A DNA stretch of 64,000 nucleotides from the NCBI RefSeq assembly GCF_024721115.1, contig NZ_JAMDHK010000006.1:100052-164051 (forward strand), in the 5' to 3' direction. The notes below the pieces were generated by a model. That model saw nothing but the letters and a program-made list of their open reading frames with translations, did no database searches and was not told the origin of the DNA. Of this stretch, positions 25,546 through 33,841 are shown piece after piece. How positions within the stretch are numbered: the first letter of the stretch is position 1; every line of letters starts with the position of its first letter. The position numbers were made by a program, and so were the translations under genes. The DNA is from Salipiger pentaromativorans. Its GTDB lineage: Bacteria; Pseudomonadota; Alphaproteobacteria; Rhodobacterales; Rhodobacteraceae.

Positions 25546-26466
25546 TTACATTGCGGCTCTGCGGGGTGGCGCTGTCCGGCCCCGTTCCCGCCGGGCGAAC
25601 ACGATCAACGCCAGCCCGACCAGCGCCATTGGCATGGAGAGCAACTGGCCCATGGTCAAACCCCACTCACCAAAATGAAGCGCATGGCCGATCGGGTTGT
25701 CCGCCGTCACAAATTGTTGGTCCGGTTGCCGGAACATCTCGACGAAACTTCGGGCAAGACCATAGCCGGTCAGAAACACGCCAGCCAAGGCACCGGGCAT
25801 TTTCAGCCAGCCCCGGCCCCAAGCGAGATAAATGAGCAGTATTCCAAGAATGAGCCCCTCCAATACCGCCTCGTACAGCTGGGACGGGTGTCGGGCGCAG
25901 AGGCCGCTAACCCCTGGGCAGGCCTGCGCGACTTCGCCGGGAAAGATCACCGCCCAGGGAACGTCCGTTGGACGCCCCCACAACTCATTGTTGGTGAAGT
26001 TCGCCAGCCTTCCAAGAAACAAGCCTGGTGGTGTTGCCAAAGCCAGCAAGTCGCCAGTGCTGAGCAATGACGCGTTCTGTCTAAGGCAGAACAGCAAGGC
26101 CGCGATGACAACTCCCGCGAACCCCCCGTGGAAAGACATGCCGCCTTGCCAGACCATCAGAATTTCCAAGGGATTGGCGAGATAATATGCGGGCTGGTAG
26201 AACAGTACAAAGCCCAGGCGACCACCAGCAATCACGCCGATGATGATCCACGTCAGAAGATCTTCGATCTGCGTTCGGTCAAGCGGCGGTCCAGCTGACG
26301 TCCAGAGCGCGGGACGGCTTATGGCACTCGAACAAATGCGCCAGCCAATCAGGATACCGAAGATATAGGCTAGCGCGTACCAGCGGAGTGCGAATGTGAC
26401 CCCCCCGATGTCGAAGGAGAAGAGGTCGGTTCCAATATCCGGAAATGGCAATCCCGCTGGCAGCAC
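25546..26466 (-). CDS. lgt: Prolipoprotein diacylglyceryl transferase
   Basis: A 306-residue inner-membrane enzyme that attaches diacylglycerol to the lipobox Cys. The Lgt motifs are present: '[18 protein letters not shown]', '[15 protein letters not shown]', '[19 protein letters not shown]' and '[13 protein letters not shown]'. It starts with GTG at 26466 behind GAGGAA. It sits alone between the DUF302 gene and the copper ATPase promoter. Together with lspA and lnt it completes an accessory lipoprotein pathway inside this island. Confidence 0.93.
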   Translation of the reverse strand: MLPAGLPFPDIGTDLFSFDIGGVTFALRWYALAYIFGILIGWRICSSAISRPALWTSAGPPLDRTQIEDLLTWIIIGVIAGGRLGFVLFYQPAYYLANPLEILMVWQGGMSFHGGFAGVVIAALLFCLRQNASLLSTGDLLALATPPGLFLGRLANFTNNELWGRPTDVPWAVIFPGEVAQACPGVSGLCARHPSQLYEAVLEGLILGILLIYLAWGRGWLKMPGALAGVFLTGYGLARSFVEMFRQPDQQFVTADNPIGHALHFGEWGLTMGQLLSMPMALVGLALIVFARRERGRTAPPRRAAM

Positions 26467-26512
26467 TGGGTGAGTTCCTCATCAGGAATTTACGTGGGGA
26501 TTAGATGGCATT

Positions 26513-26540
26513 GATCGAGCACCGCTAAAGGCGCTCGATC
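26513..26540 (-). terminator. Hairpin between the DUF302 gene and lgt
   Basis: A perfect 8-bp stem, gatcgagc / gctcgatc, lies about 30 bases beyond the DUF302 stop codon. No clear U-tract follows, so it may act as a terminator or as a 3' stabiliser. Confidence 0.45.
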
Positions 26541-26571
26541 TGCGACAGGGCATCCAACGCCCATCCCGCCA

Positions 26572-26958
26572 TCACGCGGTGTCGAGGGCGTCCCGAAGGA
26601 GATCGCGGACTTCGCCGGCGACCGCGTCCAGGTCTTGGTTCTGCACCGCCTGCATCGAAGCGACAGGATCGACCGCGCTGACCTCGGTGTCGCCGTCCAG
26701 TTGCCGCAGGATAACATTGCAGGGAAGCATCGCACCGATGCGAGGCTCGATCTCGATGGCTTTGTGCGCCATGCCCGGATTACAGGCCCCCAAGATGCGG
26801 TAAGGCGGCATGTCCGCATCAAGTTTCTTTTTCATCGTCGCTTTGACGTCAATCTCAGTCAGAACGCCGAAGCCCTTGTCTGCCAAAGCATCCCGAACAC
26901 GCATCTCTGCGTCATCGATTTTGGTGTCTTTCAGGACGCGATCATAGGTATAGGCCAT
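26572..26958 (-). CDS. DUF302-family protein
   Basis: A 128-residue protein of the DUF302 family with the core 'ALADKGFGVLTEIDVKATM', 'YRILGACNPGMAHKAIEIEP' and 'GAMLPCNVILRQ'. The conserved Cys residues of the family are kept in the last two segments. DUF302 proteins often accompany copper and redox genes; their biochemical role is unknown. The start at 26958 (MAYTYD) is chosen because AAAGGAAA lies upstream. No signal peptide is seen. Confidence 0.85.
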   Translation of the reverse strand: MAYTYDRVLKDTKIDDAEMRVRDALADKGFGVLTEIDVKATMKKKLDADMPPYRILGACNPGMAHKAIEIEPRIGAMLPCNVILRQLDGDTEVSAVDPVASMQAVQNQDLDAVAGEVRDLLRDALDTA

Positions 26959-27067
26959 GGGAATTTTCCTTTCCGTGTCTCTATTTGTTGGCATACCGAG
27001 GCTAAACGGTTCAGGTCGCGGTTCGGTTCAATGTCCCGACCGCGAATGGTTTTGGGGTTGTGAGGAC

Positions 27068-27092
27068 GGGTGCCGGAAAAAAACCGGCACCC
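27068..27092 (-). terminator. Strong hairpin after the EF-hand gene
   Basis: A perfect 9-bp stem, gggtgccgg / ccggcaccc, with a seven-base loop of one nucleotide (A on the plus strand, T on the minus strand) begins six bases beyond the EF-hand stop codon. It lies between the two minus-strand genes and probably ends the upstream transcript. Confidence 0.65.
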
Positions 27093-27098
27093 ATTGGC

Positions 27099-27692
27099 TC
27101 AGTTGTCCTGCATCATGGAGCCGTTGCCCATGCCCTGACCGTTGCCAGGCCGCGCAGGCGCATCTGCCATATTCGACCGCATCATCTGCATCCGCTCCAT
27201 CCTATCGGCAGGAGCGGCCATCTCTTCCGGCGTCACCGCGCCGTCGCCATCGGCATCGAGGTGTTGGAAGCGATCCACCATCATTTCGCGGATCATCGCG
27301 CTGTGGAGAGCTTCAAACTCGGTAATCGAGAGGCTTCCATCCCCGTCGCTGTCAAACTCGGAAAGCTTGGCCTGCAGCTGCGTGCGCATTTCTTCCGGCG
27401 TCGTTGTGCCGTCTCCATCAGTGTCGAACATTTGCATCATGCCGCCAGCCATGCCTGGGCTCATCATACCACTGCCCATGCCTGCGCCCATCATGTTTCC
27501 GTGCATGCGCTTCATCATGTCCATCATTCCGCCCATGTTCCCCATCATACCGGGACCACCGTTCTGCATCATGCCTGGTCCGCTCTGGGCGCCAAATTGT
27601 CCCCCACGCCCGTGGTTGGCGTCCGCGAATGCGGCACCGCCAAGGGCGGTTGCAGCCAGGGTCATTGCAGCGAGTAAAGTGTTGCGTTTCAT
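27099..27692 (-). CDS. Periplasmic EF-hand protein with a Met-rich segment
   Basis: A 197-residue secreted protein: signal peptide (residues 1-25, '...GGAAFA'), a Met/Gly-rich low-complexity segment (about 35-85, for example 'GPGMMQNGGPGMMGNMGGMM'), then three EF-hand loops 'DTDGDGTTTPEEM', 'DSDGDGSLSITEF' and 'DADGDGAVTPEEM'. EF-hands bind calcium; runs of Met bind copper(I) in proteins such as CopK or CusF relatives. The pairing suggests a periplasmic copper buffer with a calcium-stabilised scaffold (inference). A weak match to the response-regulator box lies at 27804-27819. Confidence 0.85.
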   Translation of the reverse strand: MKRNTLLAAMTLAATALGGAAFADANHGRGGQFGAQSGPGMMQNGGPGMMGNMGGMMDMMKRMHGNMMGAGMGSGMMSPGMAGGMMQMFDTDGDGTTTPEEMRTQLQAKLSEFDSDGDGSLSITEFEALHSAMIREMMVDRFQHLDADGDGAVTPEEMAAPADRMERMQMMRSNMADAPARPGNGQGMGNGSMMQDN

Positions 27693-28017
27693 TTCGATCA
27701 CCTCGTGTCAGTGTTGCGATACCCAGCATATGGGGGGCACCTGCAGATGCGGAATGCCACGCGAGCCGGTGTTTTGTATCGCGAGGTCACAAAGGCGGGG
27801 TCTGTTACAAATTGCGACAAATCAATTCGGGGCGAACGCTCCTCTTCATCTGAAACATGCGATATCCAGAAAAAAAGGTGTCGAGGATCCGTATACCAAC
27901 CGAAACCGAACCCATGTTTCGGTAGAGGTGAAATCCGGAAGAGTTGATGTCGAGATTGCTAGAGGCCCTGAATATCCCGAAAATTCAATCATTCAACCCA
28001 TGGCAGGAGGCTGCAGG
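27693..28017. other. Intergenic region between the EF-hand gene and a divergent lipoprotein gene
   Basis: No gene is seen in these 325 bases. The stretch must hold two divergent promoters. The word TGTCGC-aatt-TGTAAC (minus strand, 27819-27804) is a partial match to the 10-bp-spaced repeat found at 30031, 42820 and 52375. Confidence 0.4.
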
Positions 28018-28647
28018 GTGCTCTTTTTGAACCGCATTTTCTCAGTTCTAACCTTGGTAATTTTGGCGGGGTGCGGTGCAGGAAACGACATGCGCCCGGA
28101 TGCTTCAGCCGAAGTCATCAGTAGCGCATCCTACCGTCACGATGGACCGGCCGCGCTGACGTTGTACACCATGATCAACAACAGGTCCGGGGCGGGTGCG
28201 CATAGCAGCGTCATGATTAATGGGTCGCAGCGTGTTATCTTCGATCCGGCAGGAACGGTCCGGCTGAGCGCTGTACCGGAACGGGGAGATGTGCTTTATG
28301 GCATTACTCCACAAGTGGCCGATTTTTATGCGCGGGCTCATGCTCGCGAGACCTACCATGTCGTCATACAAGAGATCGATGTGTCTCCCGAAGTCGCGGA
28401 GCAGGCTTTGCGCCTTGCAATTGCCAGCGGCCCAGCCGCTTCCGGTTTTTGTAGTGCCAGTACCTCCGCGGTACTCAGACAATTACCAGGATTTGAATCC
28501 ATCGGACGCACATTTTTTCCAAAGCGCCTGATGGCGGATTTTGGCAAGTTGCCGGGCGTGCGAACCACAAAGCTGTTCGAGAACGATGAGGACGACAAAT
28601 CCGTAGCGATCGCACAGTTCGAAAGTTCACTTGCGACACAGCCGTGA
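28018..28647 (+). CDS. Lipoprotein of unknown function
   Basis: The GTG at 28018, seven bases after GGAGG, gives a 209-residue protein with signal peptide and lipobox 'LVILAGCGAGNDM' (Cys near residue 17). The mature part contains 'LYTMINNRSGAGAHSSVMIN' and later 'GFCSASTSAVLRQLPGF', reminiscent of conserved alphaproteobacterial lipoproteins, but no function is known. The longer open frame starting at 27142 is the antisense of the EF-hand gene. Its metal link is positional only. Confidence 0.72.
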   Translation: MLFLNRIFSVLTLVILAGCGAGNDMRPDASAEVISSASYRHDGPAALTLYTMINNRSGAGAHSSVMINGSQRVIFDPAGTVRLSAVPERGDVLYGITPQVADFYARAHARETYHVVIQEIDVSPEVAEQALRLAIASGPAASGFCSASTSAVLRQLPGFESIGRTFFPKRLMADFGKLPGVRTTKLFENDEDDKSVAIAQFESSLATQP

Positions 28648-28723
28648 GTGTTCGTCCAACAATTCATTGGAAGATGTCCCTGCACGACGCAGTCCTCGGC
28701 GTGTGAGCCAAAGATGCAATAGG

Positions 28724-29389
28724 TTAGCTTCGAGCGGTAACGCTGTCTTCGGCCGAGTAAAGGAACGCCGTCGATCCGACAGCGACATTCGGATAGAGAT
28801 CATTGATGTGGGCCATCACCATGCGCACGCATCCCGAACTGGCCCGGCCGCCAATGCTGCGAGGGCTCGGCGTTCCGTGAATTCGAAGGTACGTATCCCG
28901 ATCTCCGACGAATAGATACAAAGCCCTGCTGCCCAAGGCATTGTTGGGGCCGGGCTCCATACCGTCGGCAAACCGCTCGTAAGCCTCCGGATCGCGTTCG
29001 ATCATTGACTGCGTTGGCGTCCAGTGCGGCCATTCGACCTTTCGGCGGATCGTATAGGTGCCGGGTTCATAGAGATCGCCCTTGGCAATCGCCACCCCGT
29101 ATCGCATCGCGGTGCCACCTTCCTCGATATGGTACAGATAGCGCGCGATCGCATCGACGTGAATGTCACCCGGGCGCAAACCGTCATTCGCCAAAACGCG
29201 TTGCGGCAGCAGCCTGGGATGCAGCCCCCATGGGTTGGTTGTTGCCGGGTCATAGTTGGCGGGCGTGATCTGCGCATCCCAAGCTGCTTTTTCGGCTGTT
29301 GACGGCCAGGTCTTAGCGAATGCTGGCGAACTCAGAGACGCTGAAAACAGCGAGCCGGAAAGTGCAAGGAAGTGTCGTCTTGTAACCAT
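28724..29389 (-). CDS. L,D-transpeptidase (YkuD family), TAT-secreted, copy 2
   Basis: A 221-residue protein with twin-arginine signal 'VTRRHFLALSGSLFSASL' and the intact catalytic segment 'IHGTPSPRSIGGRASSGCVR'. It has the same length as copy 1 at 19286-19951 and matches it in most positions, including 'GLHPRLLPQRVLANDG'. It therefore arose by duplication. It lies 42 bases downstream of a dsbB gene on the same strand, so both are probably transcribed from the promoter region near 30000 that carries a response-regulator box. Confidence 0.92.
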   Translation of the reverse strand: MVTRRHFLALSGSLFSASLSSPAFAKTWPSTAEKAAWDAQITPANYDPATTNPWGLHPRLLPQRVLANDGLRPGDIHVDAIARYLYHIEEGGTAMRYGVAIAKGDLYEPGTYTIRRKVEWPHWTPTQSMIERDPEAYERFADGMEPGPNNALGSRALYLFVGDRDTYLRIHGTPSPRSIGGRASSGCVRMVMAHINDLYPNVAVGSTAFLYSAEDSVTARS

Positions 29390-29431
29390 GAAGCGAAGCC
29401 CTTTGTTTGTTTTCGATGAATGCGGGACGAT

Positions 29432-29944
29432 TCAAGAAACGTCCGCGACCCCATGCCACCGAACCTTTTGATGTCTTGCGATCGCGACCAACCAGAGGCA
29501 AGCAAGGACACCGCTTAGGATCGCGTTCCAACTGGCCATGGACAACGTCAGAAATTCCCAGACAACCTCACTGCACAGAACAAGATTGGACGTATTTGAA
29601 CTGGCAGAGGGCAGCAATTCCGATACCGACATTTGGGAAACATCGAGGCCGGATCCCGTGCAAGAAGTCGGTCCCTCCCACCAGCCGCGCTCGACACCGG
29701 TATGAAACACTCCCAACGCGGATGTGCTGAGTACCGACAGGGCACCGATTATCAGGATTGGCAAAATCGGCAGAGCAAAGAGCAACAGAGCGCCCATTCC
29801 AATGGCGATTGCGTGTGGGTAGCGTTGCCAGATGCACATTGCGCACGGCGCGTACCCAAGAGCCTGGAAAACGAAGGCCCCCAACAGCAAGGCGGCTGAT
29901 CCTGCCGCCGCAGTCATGCCGAGAGATTTTGGTGTCAGGGTCAA
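29432..29944 (-). CDS. dsbB: DsbB-family disulfide oxidase (copy 2)
   Basis: A 170-residue four-helix membrane protein. The first redox pair is 'YAPCAMCIWQRYPH' (Cys34, Cys37) and the second pair lies in the larger periplasmic loop 'GPTSCTGSG' and 'NLVLCSEVVWEF'. It is longer than the copy at 8452-8874 and belongs to the alphaproteobacterial DsbB branch. It leads a two-gene unit with an L,D-transpeptidase, whose nucleophile is a periplasmic Cys. That partnership may reflect protection or recycling of the transpeptidase thiol (inference). Confidence 0.9.
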   Translation of the reverse strand: MTLTPKSLGMTAAAGSAALLLGAFVFQALGYAPCAMCIWQRYPHAIAIGMGALLLFALPILPILIIGALSVLSTSALGVFHTGVERGWWEGPTSCTGSGLDVSQMSVSELLPSASSNTSNLVLCSEVVWEFLTLSMASWNAILSGVLACLWLVAIARHQKVRWHGVADVS

Positions 29945-30030
29945 TGAACGCTCCCATTGGCAGTCGATGGACCTGTTTCTCGCTTGTCAGGTTACGTAGA
30001 CGGCGAAAGGCCTGTTATCATTCAGAGATT

Positions 30031-30046
30031 TGTAACGGTATGTATC
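30031..30046 (+). promoter_or_regulatory. Direct repeat, candidate response-regulator box upstream of dsbB
   Basis: TGTAAC-ggta-TGTATC: two half-sites whose starts are exactly 10 bp apart, the helical spacing used by OmpR/PhoB-family dimers. It lies 87-102 bases upstream of the dsbB start on the opposite strand. The same layout occurs at 42820-42836 and 52375-52390. Confidence 0.65.
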
Positions 30047-30057
30047 CGTCTCGACCC

Positions 30058-31362
30058 TCAGCCGACTCTGATCCACGTTGCCATACCGTCGGCTTGGTGG
30101 CTCAACATGTGGCAATGCAGCATCCACGATCCCGGATTGTCCAGGACGACGAGAATATCCCGCGTCTCGCCGGTATCCAGATAGGTCGAGTCCCGGTATG
30201 GACCGGCTTCACCCGCCGCATCGAGTTCCCAGAAATGGTGGCCATGCAGATGCATGACGTGTGGGAACCCGGTTTCGTTGCGGATCGAAATGCGCGCGGT
30301 CGTCCCCTGCGCGGCGGATAGGAAAGGCCTTCGAGGCAGGCCGGATACGTCATTGAGCGCCCATGTCCCTGTGCCGTTGTGGGACGCGCTTCCCGCACCT
30401 CCCTGGAGCACCAGCTCCGCGGTTTGGCCGGGGTCTTTCGGGGCGGGCATTCGGTTGGCGGGCAATGCGGTGATGGGCGCTTTCGCGGGCTCACGGGAAC
30501 CGGAAACAGCGATTTCGCCAAGGCTCAACGTCTGTTCTCCAAAGCTGTCGTCGAATCTAATAGGCCCGGTCGCATCACCAATCACATCGCATCTTTGCCC
30601 CGGAGCGAGAAGGATCGGTTCGAGCGTCCGAGGATGCGCCAGAGGCATGCCATCCAGTGCAACGATCTTGCCTATCAAACCATCCAGGCCGACACGGTAC
30701 ACCCTGTCGATAGAGGGATTTATGAGACGCAGTCGCAGACGGTCGCCTCGTTTCACAGTCTTGCCGGTTCCATTGAAAACAAGTGCCGTGACCGTATTGC
30801 CGATACGGCCCTCGGTTGCGAAGTGGGCCGGGTTGAACGCTTCGTCGTACTGCCCGGACTGATCTAGCAAGACATCGAAGAACTGAACAACGATGTCATG
30901 GTCGACAGCCGGCGCATTTTGCTCCTCGACGATGAAGGCGCCGAAAAGACCGCGGCTGACCTGATCGTAAGACAGGTAATGCGAGTGATACCAATACGTG
31001 CCGGCATCCGGGACGCCGAATTGATAACGATACGAGTCGCCCGGAATGACCACATCCTGAGTGAGGACGTTGACACCATCCATCCGATTTGGAACCCGCA
31101 ACCCATGCCAGTGAACGAGAGCGCCCTCCTCCAATCGGTTATCGAGGGTAATGCGGGCGGTTTGTCCTTGTCGCATTCTGACTTCTGGGCCCGGCAGACC
31201 ACCGTTGAAGCCCAACATCGACACGTCGTACCCAGCAAGGTGCGCCTTGATCGATTGGGGCGCGAGGATCAACTCGTGTGTCGCTGCTGGCAAGCGGGTA
31301 CCAGCCAGCGCAACGGTCATCCCGCCAAGGAAAGACCTCCGGCTCAAAGACAATTCCGTCAC
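30058..31362 (-). CDS. TAT-secreted multicopper oxidase (copy 1)
   Basis: A 434-residue multicopper oxidase of CueO/CopA/SufI type with twin-arginine signal 'LSRRSFLGGMTVAL'. All four copper-ligand blocks are visible: 'VHWHGLRVPNRMDG', 'TYWYHSHYLSYDQ', 'HVMHLHGHHFWEL' and 'HCHMLSHQADGMATWI'. The last includes the type-1 Cys and a Met axial ligand. It would oxidise Cu(I) to Cu(II) in the periplasm. It lies downstream of an L,D-transpeptidase on the same strand. A longer relative is encoded at 38371-39765. Confidence 0.93.
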   Translation of the reverse strand: MTELSLSRRSFLGGMTVALAGTRLPAATHELILAPQSIKAHLAGYDVSMLGFNGGLPGPEVRMRQGQTARITLDNRLEEGALVHWHGLRVPNRMDGVNVLTQDVVIPGDSYRYQFGVPDAGTYWYHSHYLSYDQVSRGLFGAFIVEEQNAPAVDHDIVVQFFDVLLDQSGQYDEAFNPAHFATEGRIGNTVTALVFNGTGKTVKRGDRLRLRLINPSIDRVYRVGLDGLIGKIVALDGMPLAHPRTLEPILLAPGQRCDVIGDATGPIRFDDSFGEQTLSLGEIAVSGSREPAKAPITALPANRMPAPKDPGQTAELVLQGGAGSASHNGTGTWALNDVSGLPRRPFLSAAQGTTARISIRNETGFPHVMHLHGHHFWELDAAGEAGPYRDSTYLDTGETRDILVVLDNPGSWMLHCHMLSHQADGMATWIRVG

Positions 31363-31445
31363 CTCATGAATGATAGACTGGCTTTCGCCAACTGCCGCAC
31401 TTGTGCCATTTCCGGAAGAGGAACTTCAAGGCGACAGAACACTCC

Positions 31446-32027
31446 TCACGCCGTTGTCACTTTGGGATACAGGAAGACGCGGGCGCCGATTTCAACGCGT
31501 TCGTACAGATCCTTCACATGTTCATTCGTCAACCGCGCGCATCCATTCGACACGGCAGACCCAATTGTCTCCGGGGCGTTCGTTCCATGAATGCGAAGAT
31601 AGGTATCGCGTCCCTCGGCATCGTAGAGATAGAGCGCGCGGGCCCCGAGCGGGTTGTTTGGCCCGCCTTTCAGTCCATCCTTGTACTTTGCGTATTTGCG
31701 TGGCTCGCGCCGGATCATGGCGTTCGTTGGCCGCCACCATGGCCATTTGGCCTTGCGCGCTACCGTGAACTCTCCGGGTTCGTACAAACCTTTGCGCCCT
31801 ACCCCGACCCCGTAGCGGATCGCCATCCCGTCCTCGAGCATGAAATAAAGGAAAAAATCGTCGGGAACGACGTGGACATCGCCTTTAACCCAGTCACCAC
31901 GACGGGTGTTTACCAATTGTGGTTCGAACCGTTCGGGCAATTTGACTTTGTGGGCCCAGGCAGTTGTGGGCAGAAAGCAACCCATCGCTCCGGCACAAAT
32001 CAATTCTCGTCTCGTGAAATTCTGCAT
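31446..32027 (-). CDS. L,D-transpeptidase (YkuD family), copy 3, divergent type
   Basis: A 193-residue secreted YkuD protein, starting at the ATG at 32027, with signal 'TRRELICAGAMGCFLPTTA' and catalytic segment 'IHGTNAPETIGSAVSNGCAR'. It differs more strongly from copies 1 and 2 and is shorter by 28 residues, so it belongs to another subfamily. It is first of a likely transpeptidase-multicopper oxidase unit. The 180-base gap to the divergent DUF305 gene contains a copper-class operator. Confidence 0.9.
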   Translation of the reverse strand: MQNFTRRELICAGAMGCFLPTTAWAHKVKLPERFEPQLVNTRRGDWVKGDVHVVPDDFFLYFMLEDGMAIRYGVGVGRKGLYEPGEFTVARKAKWPWWRPTNAMIRREPRKYAKYKDGLKGGPNNPLGARALYLYDAEGRDTYLRIHGTNAPETIGSAVSNGCARLTNEHVKDLYERVEIGARVFLYPKVTTA

Positions 32028-32144
32028 GGCGCGATCTCCTCGGACCCATGAAAATTCAGTGCGCGTCAGGGGCAAAGAAAAGAAGCCGTGAACCGGGGCA
32101 AACGACGCGCCTTTGTTGCCTTGAAACTACGAAAATTCGTGCTT

Positions 32145-32175
32145 TTGGAACTCTCCAGCGCTGGAATGTTGTTGT
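32145..32175 (+). promoter_or_regulatory. Copper-class MerR-type promoter for the DUF305 gene
   Basis: -35 TTGGAA, 19-bp spacer CTCTCCAGCGCTGGAATGT, -10 TGTTGT. The dyad CTCCAGCGCTGGAA is close to CueR operators, although the -10 is poor. The start codon at 32207 follows an almost perfect AAGGAGGTGA ribosome site. Confidence 0.62.
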
Positions 32176-32206
32176 TTTACAGAGAACTGCAAGGAGGTGA
32201 CTGGAA

Positions 32207-33043
32207 ATGCACTACTCACGATTCTTTATGATGATCGGAACATCGACCGTGGTCATGTTCGTTCTGATGTACCTGAACACCTATCTTTGGGGCCATATCT
32301 TCTTTTCGGAGACACGCCTTTACATGGCCATCCTGATGGGGGCGACCATGGCCGTGATCATGTTGGCGTACATGTTGTCCATGTATCAGAACACCAAAGC
32401 CAACATCGCGATTTTCGTTGGCGCAATAGTCCTTTTCGCGGCGAGCCTCTGGCTGGTTCGCGGGCAATTCACGGTACAGGACAGGTCCTACATGCGCGCC
32501 ATGATCCCGCACCACTCGATCGCCATCATGACGTCGACTCGTGCCGAGATCACCGACCCGCGCGTCCGGGGGCTCGCAGACGACATTATCTATGCGCAGG
32601 ACAAGGAAATCGCCGAAATGCGCTACCTTATTGCTGACATTGGAGCAAACGGCGAAGCATCGGCCACGCGAAGCGAAACGCCGGCGCAGGTTGTGGATGC
32701 GCAACAGGCGCTTCAAACGGAGGTCGTGTCGAAGGTCGATCCTGAGTTTCTGACGGAAGACGAAATCGCTGCGGTGTTCCCGAATGGCGGAAATTGCCGC
32801 TTTGCTTACACCTCGGACAGTCCGGCTGTACTGGTGACTGGTGAAACCGGCGAAGGGTCTGCCGCCGCAATGAAGATCAGCGGTGATCTGGTGCGCCTGA
32901 ATGCGCAGGGCGAAAATGCATTTTCTGAAGGCCCGCTGTCGGCCGAGATCGCAGAGACGAACGGTGACCTGACCGATCTGATCGTCAGCGCGGGAACCGA
33001 CTACGAAGCCGGGTTCCGTGGTCAACTTACGTGCAGCGGATAA
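32207..33043 (+). CDS. Membrane-anchored DUF305-family protein
   Basis: A 278-residue protein with three or four N-terminal membrane helices (residues about 5-95), then a DUF305 ferritin-like segment 'YMRAMIPHHSIAIMTSTRAE' and 'DKEIAEMRYLI', whose His/Met residues bind metal in related proteins. The C-terminal half is periplasmic with two Cys ('NGGNCRFAY', 'GQLTCSG'). DUF305 proteins recur in copper loci. It carries the strongest ribosome site in the window and is followed after 12 bases by the glutaredoxin-MauE gene. Confidence 0.86.
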   Translation: MHYSRFFMMIGTSTVVMFVLMYLNTYLWGHIFFSETRLYMAILMGATMAVIMLAYMLSMYQNTKANIAIFVGAIVLFAASLWLVRGQFTVQDRSYMRAMIPHHSIAIMTSTRAEITDPRVRGLADDIIYAQDKEIAEMRYLIADIGANGEASATRSETPAQVVDAQQALQTEVVSKVDPEFLTEDEIAAVFPNGGNCRFAYTSDSPAVLVTGETGEGSAAAMKISGDLVRLNAQGENAFSEGPLSAEIAETNGDLTDLIVSAGTDYEAGFRGQLTCSG

Positions 33044-33055
33044 GGAGGAAAGGAC

Positions 33056-33820
33056 ATGCCCCGCGACACAGACAGTAAATCCGCGCAGCTTTATCGCATG
33101 GTCATGCCGGGCCATGTCTGCCCCTACGGTCTGAAATCGAAAGACCTGCTGGAGCGGCAAGGCTTCGAGGTGGAAGACCATCCGCTTGACACCCGTGAAG
33201 ACACCGATGCTTTCATGGAGAAGCACGGGGTCGAGACGACGCCGCAGACTTTCATCGGGGACGAACGGATCGGCGGTTACGATGATCTCAGGGTGTTTTT
33301 CGACATTGACCCACCCGAGGAAGAGCAAAGCGACACGACCTACCAGCCGGTCATCGCGATCTTTTCCGTTGCCGCGCTGTTGGCATTGGGCCTGTCTTGG
33401 CACCAGTACGGGTCGGTCCTTACCTTGCGGGGGTTCGAATGGTTCATTTCGCTGTCCATGACCATTCTCGCGATCCAGAAATTGCAGGATGTCGAAGGGT
33501 TTTCGACGATGTTCCTCAACTACGATCTGCTGGCGCGCAAATGGGTGCGATACGGCAAGGTCTACCCGTTCGGCGAAGCGTTGGCAGGTGTCCTGATGAC
33601 TGCCGGCGCGCTGCTGTGGCTCTCGGCGCCTGTCGCCCTGTTTATCGGCACGGTCGGCGCTGTCAGCGTGTTCAAGGCTGTTTATATCGACAAGAGAGAG
33701 CTGAAATGCGCCTGCGTCGGCGGTGACAGTTCCGTCCCGCTGGGGTTCATTTCGCTGACGGAAAACCTGATGATGATCTTCATGGGTATCTGGATGCCGG
33801 TCCGCGCGATCTGGTTCTGA
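33056..33820 (+). CDS. Glutaredoxin-MauE/DoxX membrane fusion protein
   Basis: A 254-residue protein fusing a cytoplasmic glutaredoxin domain (residues 10-85, active site 'HVCPYGLKSKDLLERQGF', cis-Pro loop 'ETTPQTFIGDERIGGYDDL') to a four-helix MauE/DoxX-like membrane domain (about 98-250). The membrane part has 'LKCACVGGDSSVPLG', a Cys pair near the membrane face. The layout suggests thiol electrons moving from glutathione across the membrane, or thiol-linked metal handling (inference). It is co-transcribed with the DUF305 gene. Confidence 0.85.
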   Translation: MPRDTDSKSAQLYRMVMPGHVCPYGLKSKDLLERQGFEVEDHPLDTREDTDAFMEKHGVETTPQTFIGDERIGGYDDLRVFFDIDPPEEEQSDTTYQPVIAIFSVAALLALGLSWHQYGSVLTLRGFEWFISLSMTILAIQKLQDVEGFSTMFLNYDLLARKWVRYGKVYPFGEALAGVLMTAGALLWLSAPVALFIGTVGAVSVFKAVYIDKRELKCACVGGDSSVPLGFISLTENLMMIFMGIWMPVRAIWF

Positions 33821-33841
33821 GGTACAGCCCCTTCTTGCCTG

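Noticed and set aside
27142..28647. A 501-codon open frame on the plus strand
   Set aside because: Its first two thirds are antisense to the EF-hand gene; only the part from the GTG at 28018 has a ribosome site, a signal peptide and a lipobox.
32216..33403. A 395-codon minus-strand open frame
   Set aside because: It covers the DUF305 and glutaredoxin-MauE genes in antisense and shows no domain or ribosome site.
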